A stretch of 64,000 nucleotides of DNA from Adiantum capillus-veneris. Lineage: Eukaryota; Streptophyta; Polypodiopsida; Polypodiales; Pteridaceae. Both the position numbers and the translations under genes were made by a program. Of this stretch, positions 55,155 through 64,000 are shown one piece after another; the stretch's first letter is position 1, and each line of letters opens with the position of its first letter. The notes under the pieces were generated by a model. It did not search any database, had not been told where the DNA came from, and was given only the letters and a program-made list of their open reading frames with translations. The stretch spans positions 66,893,690 through 66,957,689 of the forward strand of contig CM043965.1 in assembly GCA_014529385.2 (NCBI GenBank). Reading direction: 5' to 3'.

Positions 55155-57545
55155 ATGTGCCAGAGAATGATCGAGACTGCACAAGCCTTATTAGAACCAC
55201 CAAGAGAAACAATGAATTGTGGAACGGAAAACCCAATTCAGCAAGAGACTATCATTTCACGGGTAGCTGAAAATACTCCCAGTGCACAAAAGCCTGAAAA
55301 TACACACAAGGATGACCGCATAGTATTGAACACAACCGATCAGGAGATAGAGAGTTTTCATCCAGTCATATAGAGGATTTACGGAAGAGATGAGGATTAC
55401 AATGAATTTTGGAAACAAGTGAGAGAGGCAAACTTTGCAAACGAGCTAAGTTGCCAAGCTAATCAAACAAATTGGAAAAAGAACATCAGGAATCCTCCCA
55501 TAGTGGAATTTGAGGCAGGATCTCAAGTGGACTTGGATCTGCAATCTTACTTGGGAGATGGGGGCTCTGTTAGAACAATGGAGAGCAAACCTCATTCACT
55601 GAATACCTTACCTTCATACTTAGGAGAGTATGAATCAAAATCCGAGATTAGAGCACTTCCCTCACGAAGAATCTCATCAGAAAAAGTCATGGACTCGCAA
55701 GGATTGATAGAGATCTTGTCAACACCAGTGACATGCACTATCACTCTAGCTGAGCTTTTGAGGCTAAGACCACATATGTGGACCACTGTAGGAAAATGCT
55801 TGGAGAAATTTGGGATAAAAGACCCAACATCGAGACTGCAAGAGGGTATACAAGAGCTGAGCAAACCACAAAAGAACGCTAAGCCTGTACCCTTAAACAA
55901 GGTTGGAGAGTATTGCGAAGGTGAAGAGGGGAATACAACCTTACCAGTTCAATTCCAAGGAGTGAACACGATGGCAATACTAGACAGCGGAGCTGGGGTA
56001 GCCATTGCTACAAAAGAAATCGGGAAAATGGGGAAACCAGCAATAAGGAAGACTAGGTTGAAACTCCAATTAGCAGATGGACACATGGAGAAACCTATGG
56101 GGTTATTAGAGAAAGTCGTAGTAACTTCTTGCGGCATTGAATACAAACATACTTTTGCTATTGTCGATTTTGGCAAGGAGAATAACTATGATATCATACT
56201 GGGAAGACCATTTATGAAACAGTTGAAAATGGTCCAGGATTGGGGCTACGATCACATATACCTAAGAAATATGGAAACCACTACACGTGTGAACGTAAGA
56301 GACCATAGCTACAAAGATGTGAACCGAACACCGGTAGAGGAGTTTAATTCAGCTACTTTGGCGGGATCCGAATTTCCAGCTTGGTTAGGTAAGCCCAAGG
56401 AGTTATAGATGTGTGGAGCCTCGAAATGTGGAAGTCTGAGGCGAGAAGAATATGTTTTAGAAAGGGCTATCGAAGACGAAACTTATATAGGAGAACCCTT
56501 TCCAGAGGACACGCTTGAACCATTAGAATGGACACACATTCTAGCAACCCTAGATGTTTGTGCAATTCCGGATGGTCCCACAACAAAATTTTGTGACAAG
56601 AATGGGTACGACGTGGTTCCGTACTTCATGTTGAGAACTATACTCGAAAAAGAAACTGAAAAGAACGATACACTGGAAAAGGAAGATGAAGAAGAGGTGT
56701 TTCACGACATTCCCGATCATCCAGAGTGGGGAAATGAAGCAGACAACGAGTCAACGGACAATTCAAGCGGAAACGAAGAAACTATAACGGATGTCCGATT
56801 TTATGATTTTCCGAACCAAACTAAACAACGCCAGAAACGCTATAGAGCAAAGAGAAAAACAAAGGGGGTTAGAACCAATCCGATGCCTAGAATAAGAGGA
56901 AAAAATCAATTCCTAATGCTAGTAAAGGCGGAAGATTGTGTTAAGGACAAGATTTCTGGAAGAATGAGAGGCAATGATCAAAAGAGCTTACGAAAAGACA
57001 AAAGAAGCTCAAGAAATCAAGTTCAAAGGAATGAAACGAAAACTGAAACAGAAAAATCAGAAAAGAACAAGCGCAACAGAGAACACACGGAGTCCAAGTT
57101 AGAACGTAGAAACAAGTACAGAGAGCTCAAGAAAACTCTGAAAGAAGTTTGGACGACAGAAATTGAGAGTGGAGAGGACGAAAACGCCAAAATCAAGGAA
57201 AACATGGATGTTCCCTCTCACTACTGAAAATTCACAATAGAGGATAGGAAGGTGGTATTAACCCAACTTATTCGAGAGAGAAGGGAGAACGAATCTTATG
57301 ACGGACCGGAGGATGCAAAAAAAGTTGATTTAGCAGCTCCAGGTGAGACACCTAGACCGGTGTACATAGCCACAGATTTGTCTCCAGGCGAGGAAGAGAG
57401 ACTTTTGAGTCTTCTCAGAGAGTACAGGGATGTGTTTGCATGGTCTTATAAGGACTTAAAGGGAGTTGACAAGATGCAAAGCCTAGCAGACAGAGACCAT
57501 ACACATATAATGATACGTTTGCTAAGCGAATCAAAGAAGAGATAG
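55155..57545 (+). pseudogene. gypsy D protease and pre-RT linker, stops at three points
   Basis: One frame with stops at 55371, 56406 and 57225. It holds a linker, then an aspartic protease with active site AILDSGAG (about 55975-56000) and the closing motif YDIILGRPFMKQLKMVQDW (about 56190-56245). About 1 kb follows: an acidic part (56480-56800), then a very Lys/Arg-rich part (56815-57190) that could bind RNA or act as a nuclear signal. The usual pre-RT sequence VDLAAPGETPRPVYI..LLREYRDVFAWSYKDLKGV (two parts, 57325-57465) comes next. A short deletion and frame change at about 57470 separates it from RT. The gap between gag stop and this frame (54893-55154) is also non-open. Confidence 0.82.
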
Positions 57546-57553
57546 ATAAGCTA

Positions 57554-60472
57554 ATGGAAGCTGAATTCATATACGAGATTGAACACACCAATTGGGTATC
57601 TCCGATTGTGGTGGTACCCAAGAAGAACGAAAAACTCCGAGTGTGTGTCAACTTAAAGAAAGTGAATGCTGCAACAATCAGGGACAATTATCCCCTGCCG
57701 ATAACTGATCATGTTCTAGAGCGTGTATCAGGGAAAACAGCATACTCCTTTCTTGATGGTTTTTCAGGATATAACCAGCTAGCCATAGCACCGGCAGATC
57801 AACATAAAACAGCTTTTGCAACGGAGTGGGGAATTTATGCTTATCGGGTTATGCCTTTTGGTCTAACCAATGCTCCCGCAACCTTCCAGAGGCTGATGAC
57901 GCATGCCTTCAAAGAATACTTAAGGTTGTTTCTAGAAATATACATGGATGACTTATGTGTACATTCTCTTCTGAGAGATGAGCATCTAGAACACCTAAGA
58001 AAATTATTTGAGAAATGTAGGACATATCGCATTTGTCTCAATCCTGAGAAATGTGTGTTTATGGTCCGACAGGACAGAATTCTGGGACATATTGTCTCAC
58101 AAAACGGAATATCCACGGATCTAGAGAAGATAAAAGTTATAGTGGATATGCCTAGACCAACCAATGCAAAACAAGTACAGAGCTTTATGGGACATTGCGG
58201 ATATTATAGACGATTCATTTACATGTACGCTATAATAGGCCAACCACTTTACAGGCTAATAGTGAACTTTGAATGGACAGAGGAGTGTGAGGAATCATTC
58301 AAGAAATTGAAAGAGGCACTCATTACTGCTCCAGTCTTGAAATCACCAGATTGGGAGAAGATATTCCATGTGCATATAGATGCTTCGGCATATGCAATAG
58401 GATGCATTCTGGCTCAGCTAGAAGAAGGAAACATGGATTTTCCTATCTGTTACGCCAGTCGACAGCTCAACAATGTAGAGAAGAATTACACCACAATAGA
58501 GCGAGAGGGATTAGGAATGATATATGCTGTGAAGAAATTTCGGCATTATCTTCTAGCCAACAAGTTTGTGTTTTTTACGGATCACCAAGCCTTGCTCTAC
58601 CTAGTGAATAAACCATGCAATACCGGGAGAATAGTGAGATGGTTCATTATCTTACTGGAATTCAACTTCACGGTAGTAGTAAAGAAAGGAAAAACACATC
58701 TCAGAGCTGATCATCTTTCGCGATTGACGAATGGAGAAGACCCTATAGGAGTAGATGACGACATGCCAGACGCGTACTTGTTCAACATAGAAATGATACC
58801 GAAGTGGTCTCAAAATGTTGTTAGCCTATTAACCTATGGAGGAGAGTTTGATAGAAGAGAATACAACCAGAAACATATTGCTATTCAGCAATCCAAGAAT
58901 CTTCAATTGGTTGCAGGAAGGTTGTATCAATTGGGAAATGATCATGTTTTACGACTATGCATCAATCCTGAGGAATATAATATATATCTGTGCGAAGCAC
59001 ATGTTCAGGAATGTGCATTTCATTGTTCAAGAAGGAACACATATAGGAATTTATTACAATTGGGAGTCTATTGGCCAGGAATGAAGGAAAGCGTACATGA
59101 ATATGTCACTGTATGTATTGTATGTTCATCAAAACCGCCAGCAGAGTATTCGACATTATATCAGATAATGATCGCTCCGGAATGGAGTGAGTATATTGTT
59201 GAATATCTCACAAATAGAACTTTCCCAGAAGGAACGTCAAAAGCTCGTCAGAAATCTGTAGAGACAGAAGCTAGAGATTACGCTTTAATAGGAGATCAAC
59301 TCTATAAGAGAGGTAAAGACAACCAGCTTAGGATTTGCGCATCAGAGTCTGAGTATGTGATAATCCTGGAGCAAGCTCATGGAGGAGTAGGTGGAGGCCA
59401 TTTCTCAGGTGATAAGACAACAAAACTTGTCTTAGCCGAAGGAATATGGTGGCCAACATTACATATGGACGCTGAGGAATACGTTAAACGGTGTGATGAC
59501 TGTCAGCGGACCAAAGTACCACTTAAAAGAGATGATATGCCGCTTAGACCAATGATGGGGGCAAGAGCTTTTGCAAAATGGGGGATTGATTATGTCGGAC
59601 CCATTTCACCTCCGGCATATAAGACTCATGCACAATACATCGTTGTGGCAACAGACTATCTAACAAAGTGGGTCGAAGCAAAGGCAACTCAAAAAGCGGA
59701 TGCCAGGACCACGGCACAATTTCTATATGAATACGTCTTTGTACGATATGGATTTTCAATAGAAATTGTGAGTGATCGAGGCACACATTTTATAAATGAA
59801 GTGATAGAGATCCTTCTAGATGAATTCATGGTAATCCATAGGAAATCAGCCCCGTATCATCCACAAGCAAACGGACAAGGTGAAGCAACAAACAAAACCA
59901 TATGCACGGTCCTTACGAAGATTGTATCTGAGTCGAGAACTGACTGGGACCAGAAGTTGCATTCAACAGTATGGGCATATAGGGTAGCATATAAAACATC
60001 AATAGGAACGACCCCATATAACATGGTTTTTGGGCTAAATTCTATCTTACCAATAGAATTCTTGATTTCAACCTTAAGGGTGGCTAAGGATCTAGAGTGC
60101 ACAGGGCACAAGCTTTCTGATAGAATAGATGACCTGGAAAAGCTAGACGAGCTTCGCCTAAAAGCAGTAGCTTCTATCTACGCTCAAAAAAGGCGACAAA
60201 AGGAATTTTTTGATAAGCATGTGCGGACTAAAGAGTTTAAGGTTGGGGACTATGTCCTAGTTTACACTCTGAAACAGCATGCTAAGAAGCTTAAAAAGTG
60301 AGGGATGGGACCTCTGGTGATTAAAGATCTATCACCAAGTGGAGCCGTCAAGCTTGCTACATCAGACGGAGAAGAAATGACCAATTGGATTAGTGGATGC
60401 AGAGTGAAAAAGTATCTTTTACCACTAACCCAAGACATGCTTCTCAAAATACATCAAGAAAAGCTGCGTGTC
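57554..60472 (+). pseudogene. gypsy D RT, RNase H, duplicated zinc module, integrase
   Basis: Open from 57554 to a TGA at 60299-60301, with homologous sequence beyond it (GMGPLVIKDLSPSGAVKL) to TAG at 60472. RT is nearly full, with the FLDGFSGYNQ block and catalytic YMDD at about residue 130. RNase H starts at HVHIDAS (about 272) and ends in HLRADHLSRL. Two consecutive H-H-C-C zinc modules follow: HVQECAFH..CIVC (about 480-522) and HGGVGGGH..CDDC (about 608-648), each preceded by a similar LYxxGxDxxLRxC stretch. The integrase core has Asp in WGIDYVGP (about 676), Asp in VSDRGTHF (about 741) and Glu in NGQGEATNK (about 776). The TGA stands where related elements have Trp, so a G-to-A change is likely. 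Catalytic residues are otherwise intact. Confidence 0.88.
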
Positions 60473-60601
60473 TAGAAAAAGAAAAAGATTGTGGAGGAAG
60501 CGCAAGCCGAGGCGAAGGAAAGAATGGAGAAAAGAAGACTACTGCGTCAGAAATAGCGCAATGAAGGAGCAATACGAATAAACGCAGTCAATATAACAGA
60601 A

Positions 60602-61687
60602 ATGGATAATGACAAAGAAGAACCCATCATTGAATGCAAAGTAGGAACCAACCAAATGAAAGCCAGAGCACTATTGGATTCAGGAGCTCAAACTAACCTA
60701 CTTTCACTCAGTTTGTATAGACAATTGACAAATGACACTACATTACAAACTGCCAAGCAAGAGTTAAAGAGTTACTCTGAGAATTCAATCAAAACTGTCG
60801 GATGCACAGTTTTACATATACAGATTAACCAATATGTGTATCCTCATATGTTTTACGTGGTTGAAGACCAAGCTACACAACACCCATTATTGCTAGGACA
60901 ACCATGGCAGAAGCAATACAATGCAATGATTGACTGGAGTTCTAAATCAGTGCTTATCAAATACGAAGGTGAAAGTCAATCAGTTAAGTTCACCAAAGGA
61001 GCAGAGCCAACTCCAAAGGAAGAATCAAAGAACAAAGATAAACAACAACCAGAGAAAAAGAAGAAGCAATGGCAACCAAAAGTTTCTATACAACTGGATT
61101 GCTCTTCGACGAGGAACTCTCAACATTGGATAAGGAAGACAAGCAATGATATAACAGCTCAACCGTGGGAAAAAACGGAGTCAAAGTTGGTATGGAGACC
61201 AAAAAAGGTTGTGCCAGAGAACATAAAGGTGGAAAACAGAGTCTTCAATACTAGACAACCAAGGACAGTGAAACAGATCTGGATTCCAAAGAAGTTCATG
61301 AGGGCACAAAGCTATAGCAAGCAAATATGGATCCCAAGGATTTGTAAACAAGAACTCCCTTCAGTACAATCCACGGAAACTCCTAGGTATTTCAAGGCGA
61401 GGGAATCAACACAAAGAACAAAGCAGGTTTGGGTCGCAAAGAGTTTGTGGCAAGCACAAGCGAAGCGGAAGCAGATTTGGATTGTGAAAAAGAACAACAA
61501 GGTAAAGAAGAATCCATCTACTGATTCTACTACCGAAGTGCCAAAACCAACCCATAACCCGACCACCAATCCTTCAATCAAACAAAGAGCAGCTTTATTG
61601 GAAAGACTGTTGTATCATCGCTCTACAATTGCATTAGGAACTTATGACCAAAACAACTACAATGCTTCGCCCACAGACACTTCATAG
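60602..61687 (+). CDS. gypsy D extra ORF: second aspartic-protease domain and Trp/basic repeats
   Basis: A 361-codon sense frame 130 bp after pol, uninterrupted from ATG to TAG. Residues 5-125 look like a retropepsin fold: active site ARALLDSGAQTN with Asp26, and the later motif HPLLLGQPWQKQYNAMIDW (about 95-113). This differs clearly from the element's first protease at 55.98 kb. Residues 135-190 are very Lys/Gln/Glu-rich. The second half has five spaced copies of a motif like KQ-I/V-W-I/V-x-K (LVWRPKK, QIWIPKK, QIWIPRI, QVWVAKS, QIWIVKK at about residues 197, 226, 242, 277, 292). No signal peptide or membrane segment was seen, so it is not env-like. It occupies the position where other gypsy elements carry additional ORFs. 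Function unknown. Confidence 0.75.
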   Translation: MDNDKEEPIIECKVGTNQMKARALLDSGAQTNLLSLSLYRQLTNDTTLQTAKQELKSYSENSIKTVGCTVLHIQINQYVYPHMFYVVEDQATQHPLLLGQPWQKQYNAMIDWSSKSVLIKYEGESQSVKFTKGAEPTPKEESKNKDKQQPEKKKKQWQPKVSIQLDCSSTRNSQHWIRKTSNDITAQPWEKTESKLVWRPKKVVPENIKVENRVFNTRQPRTVKQIWIPKKFMRAQSYSKQIWIPRICKQELPSVQSTETPRYFKARESTQRTKQVWVAKSLWQAQAKRKQIWIVKKNNKVKKNPSTDSTTEVPKPTHNPTTNPSIKQRAALLERLLYHRSTIALGTYDQNNYNASPTDTS

Positions 61688-64000
61688 TCGTCCGGGAGGA
61701 CTCAGACTAGGAGGGGGGAAGGTATACAGGTATACAGGAGCTACAAAGCAGCTACAAGCGACAAAAACAAAGAAAAACAAAAATTCTTTTACAAGGGCAG
61801 TGTCTTACATGATTTTGCAATTTTTATGTTTGATTGCGGATATTGATAATAATTATGTCCTTATATACCTTGTTTTGCAACAAGAAGAGATCAAATGATG
61901 AATTTGGGTCTCTAGACGTGTAAATATCACTAAATAAGAGTATTTTTGGAGCTAAAAAGTGAAAAAAAGTGGTAATCCAAGTCCAAAAATCACAAATAAG
62001 TGTATATTCATATACACAGGGTTACCAGCTATTTATTGTGTATGTTTGGAATTCTTTGGCTTCAATTTGCTATTTTCCTTTATTTTTTATGATTTTCTTA
62101 ATAAAAGTAAAAGAAAAATAAAAAAGCAGGTGAAATGAGATCGGAAAGAAGAAAATAATAGACGGTGATGGTCCTAATGACAAGGGCAACCCATGGTAAA
62201 AATTGGGTACAATTCTGAAAAAGTTGCGGAAGGTCCGAAACGGCAGAATTTTGGCAAGTGGACGGAATTCTAAGAAAACAGGTCAAACGGAGTCCGATTT
62301 GGGAAATTTCAGATCCTAAAGCGCATCTCACAACGAGATAGGAGCACATGACAAATTTGGTGGCAAGTGAACCGGGAAGTCCGAAGTTAAGTATTTTTCA
62401 CATCACTTTCAAGCTCATTCACACTATTACCTTCTTGGAGAAGAGCAGAGAGCCACAGGAGCACAGATCTTCTACGACCTTCTACGAGAGCTCAGAGGAC
62501 ACCAGACATGAGAGGTAGACTCGTTGCCATAAGCTTTTGATGCTTATCATTAACTTTTGTCGCGAAAACTGACGAAAACCAAGAAACAAGAGCAAACGGG
62601 GAATGAGGTAGAATGCTAGGTAGTGGCACAACCGCCTAACCAAACCTTGCAAGAACTTATAGGTGGGTTACCCTAGTATAGAAGATGGGTTTCTAACACT
62701 CAAAGCTCGAGAAAGAACGACTGAAAAAACCCTAGGTCAACAGAGCCTGCAAGAGGCAAACAGGAAAAAGTTGTCGAAACAACACGTAACTTCACAGGAA
62801 GTTCAACCACATCAAGGACAATGCAACCATAGAATATCTCCAAGTTTGAATCACAAAAAGTAGGTCGGAACAACTGATTTGGCTGCGGACACACAAAGCG
62901 TCATTTTGGCATAACGGCTGAAATTGACGACCGAATGAAATGAAACTTCACAAGCAGCTTCAAGTAACTATCGATGACTTATGTTTGCAAGCAAAACCCA
63001 AAAGAAAGCTGATTCACTTACCGATGGTGAAAAAGACGCTTTCGGACAACCAAAGGGAGAAAGATGGAGAAAGGGGAGCCAAAGTCGGGGAGCCAAAGTC
63101 AAGTTCAACCAAATAGATGGCTTCACAACATATCCAATGAGCTGGAAATGCAACTCTCGAGAAGAAAAGTTGAAGAAATTCAACTCTAAGGCAAAAAGAC
63201 AACTTCGGAGACTGAAATGCCTATAAGGGGGCTTTTTAGCTAAATTGATGACTTTTTAAGTTGAAAACTAGTTAGCAGGGCTTAGGGCACTAGCACAAAG
63301 CATTCTTTGCACAAAAAGACCAACATTTCAAGAAAAGACATCATATGCGTATGATGTCTCACAGCATGAATTTCACATCCATTTCAACATTTGAGTGCAT
63401 AGCCTCATTCCACATGTTAATCACATCCTATGAACCAAGTATCATGAGAATTGGAGTTAGAAAACCCAAGGAAAACCAAAAAGACGCAAAGTAGGCCATA
63501 AAATTGATTTTTGGTCCTAATTTTGTCAAAATAACTCCAAACTCATTGAAACTTTGTAGGATTGTTGTTAAACACATCTACAAGCTATCTGGAACCAAAA
63601 AGCACCATTTTGACACAAAAGACATCATACGCGTATGATGTCTATTTGCACTTACAGAGCCAAAACTGCTCATTTGTCATCATACATCCATTATATATAT
63701 CTAATACATGCTACATATGAAAATTGGAACCATTTGGTCAAGAGGATCACCCCATTAGCCCAATTGAGGGAAAATCCTTCACCTAAAGCCTATTTTTGGC
63801 CCAAATCCAACATACTCAAGTCCAAACCAAGATTTGAGTAGGAACAGTCCTTCACTAGTACATGGGGAGTCCACAGAACCAATCCCATGCAAAATTGATG
63901 AAAAAGACATCATACGCGTATGATGTCTCCAGAGCCATTTTTAGCCCAAAATCTATCCAAACTTCATAAATCCACTGAATAAGCCTAATCCAAGCTTATA
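61688..64000 (+). other. untranslated 3' region of gypsy D
   Basis: No reading frame with a recognisable domain. A purine run AGGAGGGGGGAAGG (about 61710-61723) resembles a polypurine tract but is not followed by an LTR start. From about 63300 the palindrome array begins. Nothing here matches the 5' LTR. Confidence 0.6.
63336..63928. repeat. palindrome array in the 3' region of gypsy D (3 copies)
   Basis: The same core as in the leader: 63336-63359 (one change, ATATGCGTAT), 63620-63643 (perfect) and 63905-63928 (perfect). Spacings are 284 and 285 bp, matching two of the leader spacings. Sequence between copies is only loosely similar. Confidence 0.95.

Larger units (their letters stand above)
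49769..64000 (+). mobile_element. gypsy element D, large (more than 14.2 kb), runs off the window
   Basis: Its parts are a 5' LTR (49769-50706), a primer-binding site of the tRNA-Asp type and a 1.4-kb leader with four palindromes. These are followed by gag, a protease with a long linker, RT/RNase H/integrase, then an extra sense ORF with a second protease domain. A 2.3-kb untranslated tail with three more palindromes closes it. The protease motif DIILGRPFMKQLKMVQDW, the FAWSYKDLKGV pre-RT motif and the primer site suggest the Athila/Tat side of plant gypsy elements (inference). The 3' LTR is not present before 64000. The left flank is copia 2, with CACAA (49764-49768) as the likely target duplication. 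Confidence 0.92.

Noticed and set aside
60602-61687. Env-like protein in gypsy D
   Set aside because: No signal peptide, membrane segment or fusion-like feature; the visible domain is a protease followed by charged Trp repeats.
51242-63928. CRISPR-like array (palindromic repeats with regular spacing)
   Set aside because: The spacing of about 284 bp is far too long, spacers are diverged copies of one another, and the setting is a plant retrotransposon.
61688-64000. 3' LTR of gypsy D within the window
   Set aside because: Nothing here matches 49769-50706, and the purine run near 61715 is not followed by TGTTGAG.

Overview
The window is nuclear DNA of a plant with a large, repeat-filled genome. 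The evidence is spliceosomal introns with GT..AG borders, a plant-only receptor-like cytoplasmic kinase, and abundant LTR retrotransposons (Ty1/copia and Ty3/gypsy), a CACTA transposon and a hAT remnant, plus many long GA/CT and GT/CA microsatellites. I cannot name the species; a seed plant or fern is an inference only.

Left part (1-20.8 kb). This is mostly non-coding, decayed repeat DNA: a possible non-autonomous LTR element (1-1705), a tRNA-derived SINE candidate (about 1958-2198), a gypsy RNase H relic (4659-5091) and several local duplications. The only convincing intact host gene is a five-exon receptor-like cytoplasmic kinase of the PBL34/35/36 type (8371-10653, +). A dead copia relic follows on the minus strand (14.06-15.88 kb). 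Then comes a GC-rich, intron-less TBC (Rab-GAP) coding sequence broken by one frameshift (19336-20417), probably a retrocopy. Next to it is a small structure made of a tRNA-like sequence and two strong hairpins, framed by an 11-bp inverted repeat.

Middle part (22.6-44.7 kb). This is a one-sided nest of transposons. A gypsy element (A, minus strand, gag at its right end) is interrupted by a complete CACTA transposon (35754-43489, TIR CACTACAAGAGG, TGA target duplication) with a TNP2-type transposase gene, a second TNPA-like gene and strongly structured subterminal repeats. Further left, A joins a hAT (DUF659) fragment. That fragment abuts the LTR of a second related gypsy (B, minus). B is cut in its RNase H region by a copia element (plus strand, 22639-26902) that has a 192-bp 3' LTR but no recognisable 5' LTR. 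The left halves of these nested elements are missing.

Right part (47.3-64 kb). This is a second nest. The 5' LTR and primer-binding site of gypsy element C (47306-47959) lead to a gag-like reading frame. That frame is cut by a truncated minus-strand copia of the same family as the first (49145-49768), which is itself cut by a large gypsy element D (49769 to beyond the window end). D is the most unusual object. It has a 938-bp LTR and a long leader, and a 921-codon gag with an unrecognised N-terminal region. Its pol carries protease, RT, RNase H, two consecutive H-H-C-C zinc modules and integrase. Downstream lies an extra 361-codon sense ORF with a second aspartic-protease domain and a repeated Trp/basic motif. 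A near-perfect 24-30 bp palindrome occurs seven times in D's two untranslated regions, mostly at a spacing of about 284 bp, while the sequence between copies has diverged.
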